DNA of 64,000 bases from JAOUJD01 sp963726405 (GCA_963726405.1 CAVSCF010000015.1:62001-126000); one strand, 5' to 3'. Shown: positions 28,493 to 39,004, counted from the first letter of the stretch. Notes: generated by a model from the sequence alone, not told the origin. A program made the numbers and translations.

Positions 28493-30070
28493 ATGACGAC
28501 AAGAACTGGCCGGTTTTCAATGAAGCCGATCGCCGCGCTGCTGATCGGCGCCTCGTTCGGCGCCGTGCTGCCGCCGGTTGCCGCGCAGCCGGCGACGAAT
28601 CCCACCGTGCAGCAGTTGCAGGAGCGTGCGAATACCGGCCTGCGCAACGACGTGCTGCAGTTGTACCGCGAGGCGCTGAAGAACGACACGGCCTACGCTG
28701 CGGCCCGCTCGCAGCAGCTCGCCACGCAGGAACGCGTGCCGCAGGCGCGCTCCGCGCTGCTTCCGAACGTCGGTCTCACCGGCCGCGTCGACCAGAACTA
28801 CTACAGCTCGTCGAACCCGGACCTCAGCAGCAACTTCCAGGTCTACGGTGGCGGCCTGAACCTGTCGGTGCCCGTGTATCGGCCGCAGAACTGGGAGGCG
28901 CTCGAGCAGGCCAAGCTCACTGTCCTGCAGAGCGAGGCGCAACTGGCGCAGGCGCAGCAGGATCTCGTGCTGCGCGTGTCCACCGCGTACTTCAACGTGC
29001 TGGCGGCGCGCGACCAGCTCATCGCGCTCGAGGCGGCCAGGCGTGCCACGCTGGAGCAGCTGCAGCAGGCCAAGCGGGAGTTCGAGGTCGGCACGAAGAC
29101 GATCATCGACACCAACGAAGCGCAGGCGCGCTACGACCAGATCGTCGCGCAGCAGCAGGTTGCGATCGGCACGCTCATCGTCCGCCGCAGCGAACTGCAG
29201 ATAGTGATCGGGCGGGATGTCGACACGCTGTCGCCGCTGCGCGAACGCCCCAACCTGCTGCCGCCGACGCCGAGCGAGATCAACAACTGGGTCAGCGCTG
29301 CCGAGCAGAACAGCTTCGGCGTGCAGGTGGCGCGAGCGAACTACGAAATCGCCTCGCGCGAGGTGCAACGGGCCAAGGACGGCTACAAGCCCACGGTGGA
29401 CGTCGTCGCCGGCTACAACATGAACAAGTTCAACGGGACGCAGTCGAGCGACCTCAGCCCGCGCATCGGCGCCGGCAGCGTCGGCCTGCAGCTCAACTGG
29501 CCGATCTATCAGGGCGGCCTGACGCAGAGCCGCGTTCGGGAAGCGCTGTCGCTGCAGGACCGCTACTCCTCGGATCTCGAAGGCGCGCGGCGGTCAGCGG
29601 CCAATGCGGCACGGCAGGCGTTCACCGGAGTGAACTTCGGCCTGGCGCAGGTGCAGGCGCTGGAGTCGGCCGAAGTGTCGGCTCGCACGCAGCTCGAGTC
29701 GACGCAGCTCGGTTATCAGGTGGGGGTGCGGATCCAGCTCGACGTGCTGAACGCGACGACCCAGCTGGTGCAGACCCAGCGCGACCTGAAACGCGCGCGC
29801 TATGACTTCCTTCTGTCGGCACTCCAGTTGAAAGCGGCAACGGCCACGCTGAACGAGGAAGACCTGGCCGCCGTCAACGGCCTGCTCGATCCGGCGCAGC
29901 CGATCGAAGTGCCCACGGTGCCCGACGTGAGGGCGCCCGCGCCACGCAGCTCGCGCGCGGCGCCGGTCGCCGCTTCAACGGAAGCAGCGGCGCTCCCTGC
30001 GGCAACGAAGCGCGGACACCACCCCGGCCAAGGCCACGAAAACGTCGACGAAGAAGACGCCGCCGACTAA
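28493..30070 (+). CDS. tolC: TolC-family outer-membrane efflux protein
   Basis: Outer-membrane channel for tripartite efflux or type I secretion. The 525-residue protein has a signal peptide ending near PVAAQ and two outer-membrane-efflux repeats with long alpha-helical hairpins (LQLYREALKNDTAYAAARSQ; LEAARRATLEQLQQAKREFE) and beta-strand LNLSVPVYRPQNW. ATG 28493 follows a GAAGGG site; GTG 28481 and ATG 28520 are alternatives. The last 20 or so codons look out of frame: a different frame from about 30,000 encodes a Lys/Thr/Ala-rich tail ending at 30140, as TolC relatives often have. It converges with waaA. Confidence 0.9.
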   Translation: MTTRTGRFSMKPIAALLIGASFGAVLPPVAAQPATNPTVQQLQERANTGLRNDVLQLYREALKNDTAYAAARSQQLATQERVPQARSALLPNVGLTGRVDQNYYSSSNPDLSSNFQVYGGGLNLSVPVYRPQNWEALEQAKLTVLQSEAQLAQAQQDLVLRVSTAYFNVLAARDQLIALEAARRATLEQLQQAKREFEVGTKTIIDTNEAQARYDQIVAQQQVAIGTLIVRRSELQIVIGRDVDTLSPLRERPNLLPPTPSEINNWVSAAEQNSFGVQVARANYEIASREVQRAKDGYKPTVDVVAGYNMNKFNGTQSSDLSPRIGAGSVGLQLNWPIYQGGLTQSRVREALSLQDRYSSDLEGARRSAANAARQAFTGVNFGLAQVQALESAEVSARTQLESTQLGYQVGVRIQLDVLNATTQLVQTQRDLKRARYDFLLSALQLKAATATLNEEDLAAVNGLLDPAQPIEVPTVPDVRAPAPRSSRAAPVAASTEAAALPAATKRGHHPGQGHENVDEEDAAD

Positions 30071-31404
30071 GAAGACCGCGACCCGGAAGACCGCGGCGCC
30101 GAAGACGGCAGCGCAGAAGACGACGAAACAAACGTCGTAAGCCGCTGCAAGGTTCGCTCGGTGGCGCCGCGATGCTGTGCCGCGAAGCGCAGCGCGGCAT
30201 CGCTCATCGCCCCGCGGCGCGGCGCATCCTCGGCGATCGCGTGCATCTGGGCAATCGCTTCGGCCGGCGTCGCCGCCCGTAATGCCGCACCCGCCTCGAT
30301 GGCATCGGCCGTTGCCTGCGCGAAGTTGAACATGTGCGGGCCGACGACCACCGGCGTGCCCACCGCGCACGCCTCGATCAGGTTCTGGCCTCCGAGCGGC
30401 AGCAGGCTCCCGCCGATCAAGGCCACATCGGCCGCGGCGTAGTACAGCGCCATTTCGCCCATCGAATCGCCAAGCAGAACATCGGCGTCCAGGTCCGCAT
30501 TCAGCGTGGCGAGTTCGCCGAGCTGCGAGCGTCGCGCGAAGCGCAGGCCGCGGGACGACAGCAGCCGCGCCACATCGTCGAACCGCTGTGGATGACGCGG
30601 CACCAGCAGGACCCGCGCGCGTGAGCCGAGCGCCTGCAGCGCATCGAGGATCAGCGGCTCCTCGCCTTCGCGGGTGCTGGCGAACAGCAGCACGGGGCGC
30701 GGCCCCAGCGCGGAGCGAAAGCGCCGGCCCTGCTCGACCAGGTGCGGCGCGGGCGTGTAGTCGAACTTCAGGTTGCCCACGACCTCAACGCGCTCTGCAC
30801 CGACGCGCCGCATCCTTTCCGCGTCGGCCTCGGTCTGGGCGAGCACGAGCGTGAAATTCCGCGCCGCTTCGCGGACAAGATTCGGGGTGCGCTGCGCCTG
30901 CGCCAGCGACTTTTCCGACAGCCGCGCGTTGACCAGCACCATCGGAACATTCTCTTCGCGCGCGATCGCGAGAAGGTTCGGCCACGTTTCGGTTTCCATG
31001 CCGATGCCCACGACCGGCCTGAACGCGCGCAGGAAGCGACGCACCGCGAACGGAAGGTCGTAGGGCAGGTAGACCTGACGGACGCGGTCCTTCCACTTTT
31101 CAGCGATCGCGCGTCCGGTATCACGTCCGGTCGGCGTCATGTGAGTGAGCAGCAGGTCGTGCTGCGGATATCGGTCGAGCAGCGCGGAGATCAACGGCTC
31201 GGCCGCGCGCGTTTCGCCGACGGATACGGCATGCAGCCAGAGCAAGGGGTGCGCGGAAGTTCGCGCATAGCGCGCCCACCCGAAACGTTCGCCCCAATGC
31301 TTGCGGTATTCGGGCTGCTTGCGCGAGCGCCACAGCAGATAGAGCGCGGCGAACGGCGCGGCGAACCAGACAAAGGCGGTGTAACCGCGGCGCGCCGGGC
31401 TCAT
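30067..31404 (-). CDS. waaA: 3-deoxy-D-manno-octulosonic acid (Kdo) transferase
   Basis: GT30 inner-membrane enzyme that adds Kdo to lipid IVA. The 445-residue protein has an N-terminal hydrophobic anchor, the catalytic Glu in AVSVGETRAAEPL, GIGMETETWPNL and GGSLLPLGGQNLIEACAVGT (nucleotide-sugar site). Its last 19 or so residues are Ser/Ala/Arg-rich and are encoded antisense to the Lys-rich tail of tolC, so the true stop may be affected. Its ATG overlaps the waaC stop by 4 bp. Confidence 0.93.
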   Translation of the reverse strand: MSPARRGYTAFVWFAAPFAALYLLWRSRKQPEYRKHWGERFGWARYARTSAHPLLWLHAVSVGETRAAEPLISALLDRYPQHDLLLTHMTPTGRDTGRAIAEKWKDRVRQVYLPYDLPFAVRRFLRAFRPVVGIGMETETWPNLLAIAREENVPMVLVNARLSEKSLAQAQRTPNLVREAARNFTLVLAQTEADAERMRRVGAERVEVVGNLKFDYTPAPHLVEQGRRFRSALGPRPVLLFASTREGEEPLILDALQALGSRARVLLVPRHPQRFDDVARLLSSRGLRFARRSQLGELATLNADLDADVLLGDSMGEMALYYAAADVALIGGSLLPLGGQNLIEACAVGTPVVVGPHMFNFAQATADAIEAGAALRAATPAEAIAQMHAIAEDAPRRGAMSDAALRFAAQHRGATERTLQRLTTFVSSSSALPSSAPRSSGSRSS

Positions 31405-32360
31405 GGCGCTTCCGCCATGACGCGCTCGATGGCATCGATCACCTGCGACGCCGTCGTCTGCGCGTTCGCGCCGCCAAGGCTGGCCACCGGCCCATCGCCG
31501 ACGAGTCCGACGAGCCCCGGGTCGTAATCGCAGTAGATGGCGACCGTGGGACGCCCAAGGGCGGCGGCCAGATGCGACAGCCCGGTGTCGACGCCGACGA
31601 CCACGCGCGCGCCCGCGAGGCTCGTCGCGATGGCTTCGAGCGAAGAGCGGGGCGCCACCACTGCGCGCTGCATCCGTGACGCCAGTTCGCGGGTGCGCTC
31701 GCCTTCCTGCTCCGAGCCCCAGAACAGCACGCTCAACAGGCCACGTGCGGCGAGCGCTCGTTCAACATCGATCCAGCGCTCGTTGGGCCACAGCTTGGTG
31801 ACGCGGCTGGCGTTGATCAGCAACACCGCATACGGCGCGTGAACGACGACGGCCGGCCTGGCGTCGCATTCAAGGTCGAATCGCGGCGGGCCTTCGACCG
31901 GGTACCCGAGCGCCTGCGCGCCCAGCGCGCGGCAGCGGTCGATCGCGTGCAGCGACCGTGGCACCTCGAAGCGCTTCCGATAGAACGCAGCAGCAATGCG
32001 CTCGCGGGCCGTTGTCGAGGAAAAACCGGCGACCTCGACGCCCGCCCACCGGGCGACCCAGGCGCTCTTCAGGAGCCCTTGCGCATCGATCACGAGGTCG
32101 TAGCGGGACGCCCTGAGTGCCGCCTTGACCGCCGCCATCTCGCTCCGCGTTTCCGAAGAGAAAGGCACATGGCGCCATCGCCTCAACGCGACTTGATGAA
32201 CCTTCGCGACATGCCGGCTCATCGCCGGGATGGCGGCGAAGCTCTCCTCCACCAGCCAGTCGATCTGCGCACTCGGCCTCGCATGCGAAATGTCGGCGGC
32301 GAGTGGCAAGGCGTGGATGACGTCGCCCATGGACGACGTCTTGACGATCAGGAGGCGCAC
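31401..32360 (-). CDS. waaC: LPS heptosyltransferase I
   Basis: GT9 enzyme adding the first L,D-heptose to Kdo in the inner core. In 319 residues it begins MRLLIVKTSSMGDVIHALP, the family signature with the Asp base in GDV. The C-terminal ADP-heptose site is GVDTGLSHLAAALGRPTVAIY. It overlaps waaA by 4 bp (ATGA). The ADP-heptose donor would be made by hldA, hldC, gmhB and hldD at 42-45 kb. Confidence 0.94.
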   Translation of the reverse strand: MRLLIVKTSSMGDVIHALPLAADISHARPSAQIDWLVEESFAAIPAMSRHVAKVHQVALRRWRHVPFSSETRSEMAAVKAALRASRYDLVIDAQGLLKSAWVARWAGVEVAGFSSTTARERIAAAFYRKRFEVPRSLHAIDRCRALGAQALGYPVEGPPRFDLECDARPAVVVHAPYAVLLINASRVTKLWPNERWIDVERALAARGLLSVLFWGSEQEGERTRELASRMQRAVVAPRSSLEAIATSLAGARVVVGVDTGLSHLAAALGRPTVAIYCDYDPGLVGLVGDGPVASLGGANAQTTASQVIDAIERVMAEAP

Positions 32361-32431
32361 GGGGCGGGATTGTGCCTCACACCCTCGGTTGACCGATGTT
32401 CGCGGCTCGTCACCGCCGCGCTACGGTCAGA

Positions 32432-33445
32432 TCAGTGGCGGTAGCCGTTCGGGTTCCGCTGCTGCCAGCGCCAGCCGTCAGCGCAGGCGCGCTCGAGCGA
32501 CAGTTCCGCCTGCCAGCCCAGCAACCGCTTCGCCAGGGCAGCATCGGCGTAGCACTCGGCGATGTCGCCATCGCGCCGCGGACCGAGCACATAGGGAATC
32601 GGCTTGCCGGAAGCATGCTCGAACGCCTTCACCATCTCCAGCACGCTGGTGCCGCGGCCGGTGCCGAGGTTGATCGCGGTGAATCCGGGGTTGGTCCTCG
32701 CGTACTCGAGCGCCGCGACGTGGCCGCGCGCGAGATCGGTGACGTGCAGGTAGTCGCGCACGCCGGTGCCATCGCGCGTGGGCCAGTCGTTGCCCCAGAC
32801 GTTCAGGTGCTCGCGCTTGCCGACGGCGACCTGGGTGATGAACGGGAAGAGGTTGTTCGGGATGTCCTGCGGGTCCTCGCCGATGGTGCCGCTCTCGTGC
32901 GCGCCGATCGGGTTGAAGTAGCGCAGCGCCACCGCGGTGTGCTCCGCCTTCGCCTTGCACCAGTCGCGCAGGATCTGCTCGACCATCGCCTTGGTCTGCC
33001 CGTACGGATTGGCCGGCCGGATCGGCGCCTGCTCGGTCAGCGGCAGCGTGTCCGGAGTGCCATAGACGGTGGCCGACGAACTGAAGATGAAGCGGTGCAC
33101 GCCCTTCTCGTCCATCGCATCGAGCAGTGCCAGCGCACTGCCGATGTTGTTGTCGTAGTAATCGACCGGGCGCTCCACCGACTCGCCCACGGCTTTCAGC
33201 GCAGCGAAGTGGATCACGCCGTCGATGGGTCGCTGGAACACGCGCGACAGCACGAGCCGGTCACGGACGTCGCCGTTCACCAGGGTCACGCGCTTGCCGG
33301 CGATCTTCTCGACGCGCTTCACCGCTTCCGGCGAGCTGTTGCTGAAGTTGTCGACGCAGATGACGTCGAATCCGCTCGCGAGCAGCTCGACCATGGTATG
33401 CGAGCCGATGTAGCCCGCGCCGCCGGTGACAAGGATGGTCTGCAC
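32432..33445 (-). CDS. galE: UDP-glucose 4-epimerase
   Basis: 337-residue extended SDR. NAD-binding ILVTGGAGYIGSHTMVELL is at the start; the catalytic Ser is in FSSSATVYG and the YxxxK in YGQTKAMVE. The C-terminal substrate region NLGTGRGTSVLEM is typical of GalE. It supplies UDP-galactose for the polysaccharide. It starts 10 bp after the manB stop on the same strand, so manB-galE are probably one unit. Confidence 0.94.
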   Translation of the reverse strand: MQTILVTGGAGYIGSHTMVELLASGFDVICVDNFSNSSPEAVKRVEKIAGKRVTLVNGDVRDRLVLSRVFQRPIDGVIHFAALKAVGESVERPVDYYDNNIGSALALLDAMDEKGVHRFIFSSSATVYGTPDTLPLTEQAPIRPANPYGQTKAMVEQILRDWCKAKAEHTAVALRYFNPIGAHESGTIGEDPQDIPNNLFPFITQVAVGKREHLNVWGNDWPTRDGTGVRDYLHVTDLARGHVAALEYARTNPGFTAINLGTGRGTSVLEMVKAFEHASGKPIPYVLGPRRDGDIAECYADAALAKRLLGWQAELSLERACADGWRWQQRNPNGYRH

Positions 33446-33455
33446 TTTGGCGGGC

Positions 33456-34833
33456 CTAGAACGGAAGCTGGGCGTCGCTCTTGATCTTGCGGATCTCGAC
33501 GGCGAACGCCTTCTGGATCCGCTGCAAGGCCGCCTCGTTGTCGCCCTCGAATCGCATTACAACGACCGGGGTGGTGTTCGAGGGGCGCGCCAGGCCGAAG
33601 CCGTCCGGGTACTCGGCGCGCACGCCGTCGATCTTGATCACCTCGGTGGCACCATCGAACTGGCCCTCGGACTTCAGCCGCTCGACCAGCGTGAAGTTCT
33701 CCCCTTCGGCGGTCTTCAGCTGGAGCTCCGGTGTGTTCACCGCGGCGGGCAATGCGTTCAGCACAGCGGACGCGTCCGGAGAACGGCTCAGGATCTCGAG
33801 CAGCCGCGCCCCGGCGTACAGGCCATCGTCGAAGCCCGGCCAGCGGTCGTTGAAGAAGAGGTGCCCGCTCATTTCGCCGGCGAACGGCGCCTTCGTCTCC
33901 TTCAGCTTCGCCTTGATCAGCGAGTGTCCGGTGCGCCACATGGTCGGCGTGCCGCCGTGCTGGCGAATCCACGGCGCCAGCTGGCGCGTGCACTTCACGT
34001 CGAAGATGATCTCGCCGCCCTTGCGGTTGGCGAGGATGTCCTGCGCGAACAGCATGATCTGGCGGTCGGGATAGATGATCTGGCCGTCCTTGGTCACGAC
34101 GCCCAGGCGGTCGCCGTCGCCGTCGAATGCCAGGCCGAGTTCGGCGTCGGTCTCGCGCAGGCAGCGGATCAAGTCCTGGAGATTCTCGGGATGCGCCGGG
34201 TCCGGGTGGTGGTTCGGGAAGGTGCCGTCGACGTCGCAGAAGAGTTCGATCACCTCGCAGCCGAGCGAGCGGTACAGCCGCGGCGCGACCGCACCGCCCA
34301 CGCCGTTGCCGCAGTCGATCGCGATCTTCATCGGCCGCGCCAGCTTCACGTCGCCGACGATGCGGGTCAGGTACTCGTCGACGACCTGGGCCTGCTTGAG
34401 TTCGCCCGCCCGCTCGCGCGCGCGTGAGCTTGCCCTGCTCGATCCGCTGGCGCAGCGCCTGGATGCCGTCGCCGTGCAGCGTGTCGCCGGCGATCATCAT
34501 CTTCAGGCCGTTGTACTCGGGCGGGTTGTGGCTGCCGGTGATCTCGACGCCGGTGCCCGTGCCGAGCAGATGCGTGGCGAAGTACAGGACCGGCGTGGGG
34601 ACCATGCCGATATCGATCACGCCGATGCCTGTGGAGCGGAGGCCTTCGATCAGGGCGGCCGACAGCTTCGGGCCGGACAGGCGTCCGTCGCGTCCGACCA
34701 CGACCTGCGACACGCCGCGCTCGGCCGCGGTCGAACCGACCGCGGCGCCGATGGCCTGCACGGCTTCGATCGTTAGGGTCGAGTCGACGACGCCGCGGAT
34801 GTCGTATGCCTTGAAGATGCCTGGGGAGATCAT
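33456..34833 (-). pseudogene. manB: Phosphomannomutase/phosphoglucomutase (AlgC-like), one frameshift
   Basis: Interconverts hexose-6-P and hexose-1-P, feeding GDP-mannose or UDP-glucose synthesis. The start ISPGIFKAYDIRGVVDSTL, phosphoserine loop TGSHNPPEYNG, metal loop LAFDGDGDRLGV and late GEMSGHLFFNDRWPGFDDGL are all present. Reading breaks near 34,410-34,425, where an extra base in a CG/G-rich run shifts the frame just before the segment LKQAQVVDEYLTRIVGDVK. With that base removed the product is about 458 residues, normal for the family. This is the first broken gene of the damaged block, and a sequence error is the likeliest cause. Confidence 0.88.
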
Positions 34834-35535
34834 CGGTAGGCCGGATGGGGAAGTCTGATGCAGAGGACCGGGGAGCAAAAAGCAGGCGCGAGTCTGCAGT
34901 CTAGCGGGAAACACTTTAGGGCCCGCCTCACCCGCGAGTCCAACATCTGCTGTGCAGAGGAACGCGGCGCTAGCCCGTCGTGCCCGCGTTGCGAGCGGAC
35001 GAGCTAGCTAAAGTCATCGACAAATGCCGGTCACTGTCCTTCGCGGGCCTTTGCCGGTCAAATCAAACATCGGCGCGATCACAAGCAGGACGACGGATAG
35101 GAGACCGACGAAAAGTGCGCTCTACATTGGACTGGAGTGCGCGCGCCTCATGTAGTACTTCAGCCAAGCCCAGTCGCTTTGTCAAAGTTCAAACACGGCC
35201 CCTTGCGCAAGCGGGTGCGTTCCTGCGGTGGCAGTCCTCTTCGGTGTCCGACTTGCACCGGTCACTGCGGCACTCGTCCCGCGCCTTGACAGGAGTCGTC
35301 GTGAACCTCGAAGAACGGGTGGGGATCGATGCCGTTTTTGACAAGGCAGGCATTGAAGTGTTGCTGGATAGCTGCGTTGGGATCACCGAAAGCGCGGCGG
35401 ATCTCCTCCGAGTTTCACCAAGCGACTGACGTCACCCATGGGACAGAGAACAGAAGCCATACCGACCATGCCGCCAGGCGTTGCTTCCGAGTTAGCTCGA
35501 TGCGGCGCATTGCAGTCGCCTCGTACCACTCAGTG
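34834..35535. other. 702-bp stretch without a supported gene
   Basis: Lower in G+C than the genes around it. No reading frame shows a recognisable domain, ribosome-binding site or codon bias that persists. A minus-strand stretch of about 50 codons near 35,265-35,420 (containing FGDPNAAIQQHF and GIDPHPFFEVHDD) looks protein-like, but it has in-frame stops on both sides and may be a remnant. No terminator, repeat or insertion-sequence end is visible. Confidence 0.5.
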
Positions 35536-37389
35536 TCACTTGATCTGATCCAGCAGACCGGTCCCGGCACGATTCGAAAAATGCGGCGCTGCGATCTCCC
35601 CATAGCGGCGCGAGCCGACCTCGTTCAAGTGGTGAGTGTCGTAGTAGATCAGCACTCCCTGATCAAAGGGCGGATTCGCGAACAGAGGCTCGTTCGAAAG
35701 ATCCAGGAACACCGCCGTTGCGTGCTTCTGCACAATTGCGCGGACTCCGTCGTTCGCCGCCTTCCACTCGGCATTGAGCGCATCACCGACTCCTCGCAAA
35801 CCGAGATGCTCTAGCGATAGCTTCGGTTCACATCCGAGGCGCGCATCGGCACCTGCCCGAGCACGACGACGCGCTGACCACGCGTTTCGGCCTCCGTCAG
35901 GAACCGATCGAACGCGGTCATGAACATCTTGCTGCGCACTTGGTACTGCCACTTGCCCGCAAGAATGATGTCGCTTGATCCCTGCATATGCTTCTGAGCC
36001 GTTTCGATCTGCGCGAGGCAAGGTGGCCGTGCCCACTCCGGCAGGCGCTCAACGTCGAACCCTTCGATCGGAACGCATGAGCTCGCCGTCAGCACCCGAA
36101 TCCGGGTGCGTGTGGCACGTCCGACGACATCCGCGAACTCGTTGAGTTGGGCGCCATGGCTGTCTCCCAGCAACAGAACCTCACGTTTGCTGGATCGGTC
36201 GCCATGGAGACAGTCTCCGACGACCTTTCCGTGGCAGATGTCCGCATCAACGGCATAGCGGGTGAGTTCAACGGGCAAAGGCTCCACGAGCCGAGAGTTC
36301 GCTGCGTGCCCGATACCGATCACCGCGAGCACGCCGGCCACCAGCGCCAGTTCCCTGATACGACCTGCGCCGGCACGTTGCTTTCGGAACGGCAGTTCGA
36401 CGTATCGATACGAAACGTACGAAGCCGCAAGCGTGAGCAGTGCGAAAGCAGCGAGCGCAGGCGGCGACAGGCGATAGGTCTCGAGAAAGTAGCGGATCCC
36501 GGCAAGGATGGGCCAGTGCCACAGGTAAAGCGAATAGGACAGCGCGCCGATCCAGACCATGGCGGCATTCGAGAGCCATCGATTGAAGAGGCTCCTTTCG
36601 CCTGCGGCGATCAGCATTGCTGCGCCAAGGCACGGCAGCAGCGCGAGCATTCCAGGGAACGGTGATTCATCGGAAAGGACGAGAAAACCCGTCAGGACGA
36701 GCAGCAGGCCACCGGACCCAACAAGGTTGGCCTTCACACCGGACCAGTTCGCCCCCACGGGCCGCAACGCCAGCAGACTGCCTGTCAGGAACTCCGGAAT
36801 ACGCGCGAGCAGTGAGAAATACTCGCCTTGGCGGGCGCCTTGGGCAAGCCGGAACGACGACCAGGCCGAGGATGAATAACGCGGCTGCCGTGACCACAAC
36901 ACCCGCGACGCGACGGGGGATCACGGCGAGCATCGCCGGCAGCAACAGGTAGAACTGCATTTCGACGGCCAGCGACCACGTGTGCAGCAGCGGTAGCTCG
37001 TGCGCAGCCGGCGCGAAGTAATCGCTCTGGCGCGCGAAGAAGTTGTTGCTGCTGAAATACAGGGCCGATTGCAGGCTGGCCCAGAAGCGCGAAAAGTCCT
37101 CCGGCGTGAGCAGCACCGCCGTGCAGGCAGTCACCCCAGCCAGCAAGACCAGATAGGCCGGTACGATCCTTCGTATCCTCGATGCGTAGAACGACAGGAA
37201 CGAAAACGATCCTTGGCTCTGCTGGCGGACGATGATCGACGTGATCAGGAAACCGGAGATCACGAGGAAGATGTCCACTCCGGTGAAGCCACCCGGCAAC
37301 CAGCGCCTGTCGACGTGGAAAAGTATGACCGCGAGTACCGCGACCGCCCGCAGCCCCTGGATATCTTCGCGCTGAGGAAGCCTCTCCAT
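35536..37389 (-). pseudogene. OafA-type membrane acyltransferase with C-terminal SGNH domain, two frameshifts
   Basis: Polysaccharide O-acetyltransferase. The N-terminal acyltransferase-3 domain (about ten membrane segments) starts DIQGLRAVAVLAVILFHVD and has HTWSLAVEMQFYLLLP. The C-terminal periplasmic SGNH hydrolase-like domain has LLLGDSHGAQ (Ser nucleophile) and YYDTHHLNEVGSRRYG (Asp-x-x-His). Breaks near 36,860 and 35,825 divide it into three frames; joined, it is about 617 residues, the usual size of acyltransferase-SGNH fusions. It would O-acetylate the surface polysaccharide. All catalytic motifs survive. Confidence 0.82.
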
Positions 37390-37632
37390 CCCTCGACTGT
37401 CTTTCTTTGTATTTGGCGCTGTTTCTAACGCATGACTGTTCCGAATCAGGGGGAGGCGTCAGTCCCCTTGCCGCATTGGCTAATCACACACACACCGTTC
37501 GGGTCGTGGAAGTTGAGGAAGTCCGGACAGTGGCTGGCGAAGGCTTGGATGCGGCTTCAACGTGGCTGAGAGGATGTGACTCCGCTGCCCACGCGGCCGC
37601 CGGCGTCCGCGAATCGCAGCTCAGCCCCGCGG
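37390..37632. other. Intergenic spacer, lower G+C, no gene seen
   Basis: This 243-bp spacer between the wzz-like gene and the acyltransferase has AT-rich patches near 37,395-37,440 and a short CACACACA run near 37,486. I see no open frame with a recognisable product, and no clear promoter. Confidence 0.4.
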
Positions 37633-38817
37633 CTAGGGCTCGCCCCGTGCCGTCCGCATCACCCTGAGAAACGCCAACAAAGCGAGCAACCCGACCCCGG
37701 CCGCGGCGCCCAGGAAGCCCAGTTGCACAGGATCGCGGAAACGCCTCGGCCACTCGCGCCTCGTTCCTGATTCCGAACGATGCAAGGGCCGAGGAAAAGC
37801 CCGCGATGTCTGCCTGGAGGCGAAACGACTTCCCGGGCCCACTCGGCCTCGGGATCGATTCCCTCGTACTTGGCGGTGGAGAGCGCTGCGAGGGCCGGGA
37901 TCAGTTCCGACACGAGTGGCGTCGCCTGCAATTTCTTGTCCAGCTTCAGCGAAGTAGCGCTCCATCAAGTCGAACTGGCGAGCCTGGCGCTCCTTGCGCG
38001 CGATTGTTTCTCGCTGCTGTGTGATGAAAGCCTCCGCCGCAACCAACTGAGCAAGCGGAGGCAGAAAGCGGTCTTGTCCTTCCGCAATGTTGACCACCTG
38101 CCTGGAATCCAGTTTCCCTGCATCCGGGTAACGCGCGAGGATGGCCTTCAGATCCTGGATGCGACGTCCCGTCGACTCGATCTTCATCTGCGCCTCGACC
38201 ACTTCCGCACGCAGCGCTTTCTGCTTCGCGGGCGCCTCTCCACTGTTCTTCAAGACCCAACTGCGGATCCGTTCGCGGATCAACGCGTTTGCAAAGTAAC
38301 TGCTCATCGTGCCGAGCATCTCGTTCGGCGAGAGCCGGAGTGCGGGCGTTCGTCGTCAGGTCGACCCCTACCAACGAATTCGAGGCCGCGTCCTTGAGTT
38401 CCCCGAACTCGCGCGCGTCGCGGCGATTGAATGGCAACACCGGGCTGGCGACCATTCCAGAATCCGGCGCTCTCCGACTGTGCGAGGAGCCTTTCGGCGG
38501 CCGGTCCATGCTTCTTCGCGCCGCCGAGAAACTCGCGAAGCGACGCCTTGCGATGAATACGCCGCTACGACGCGGCGGTACTCCGCCAAGGTGACGTACT
38601 GCGTCTTGACCGGCGGGTCCGCATCCCTGCTTCGCTCGCGCTGGTCGTCGAACGGGATGGCAACCCCTGGCGTCTCGAGCAAGCCTTCGGCGTTCCACTT
38701 CGGGAATGCGAAACCAACGGCCGCCCCGGCCACCGCCAACACGATCACCAATGCGATGGCCTGCCAGGGGGCGAGCGACAGGTTGTCTCGGAAGAATTTG
38801 TCCAACCGGTGCGCCAT
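37633..38817 (-). pseudogene. Wzz-like polysaccharide chain-length determinant, several frameshifts
   Basis: The N-terminus has a cytoplasmic basic start and a membrane helix (APWQAIALVIVLAVAGAAVG, about residues 16-36). The middle is periplasmic and helical (QMKIESTGRRIQDLKAILAR; RETIARKERQARQFDLMERY). A second membrane helix, LGFLGAAAGVGLLALLAFLR, lies just before the stop. This two-helix layout is that of Wzz/PCP1 co-polymerases, which set O-antigen length. The pieces lie in all three minus-strand frames (breaks near 38,560, 38,330 and 37,900, and at least one more), so the exact product cannot be read. Confidence 0.65.
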
Positions 38818-38919
38818 TCAGGAGCCAGAGCGAGGAGTGGTTAAGGAAGAACCGGTCGTCAAAATCCCGGTGCGGCCAAAGGCATTCAATTTGCCCAACT
38901 TGGCCCGGCTATCTTGCTA

Positions 38920-38939
38920 GTACATTTCGATTAGTGTAC
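38920..38939. repeat. Inverted repeat GTACA-N10-TGTAC in the wzz-pgi divergent spacer
   Basis: A 20-bp AT-rich element with 5-bp arms between two divergent genes (wzz-like start 38,817; pgi start about 39,005). The position suits a regulator site, but 5-bp arms are weak evidence and no family is suggested. The spacer as a whole is the AT-richest part of the neighbourhood and must contain promoters for both directions. Confidence 0.3.
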
Positions 38940-39004
38940 CGAACACGGAAATCCCCTTTTTCTCCGCCTCATCAAGTCGCCCTCTCTCTTCTTCCGATTT
39001 GTCC

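Noticed and set aside
34980..35429. A 149-codon plus-strand frame in the gap after manB
   Set aside because: No domain, no ribosome-binding site, Ser/Arg-rich translation typical of non-coding GC-rich DNA.
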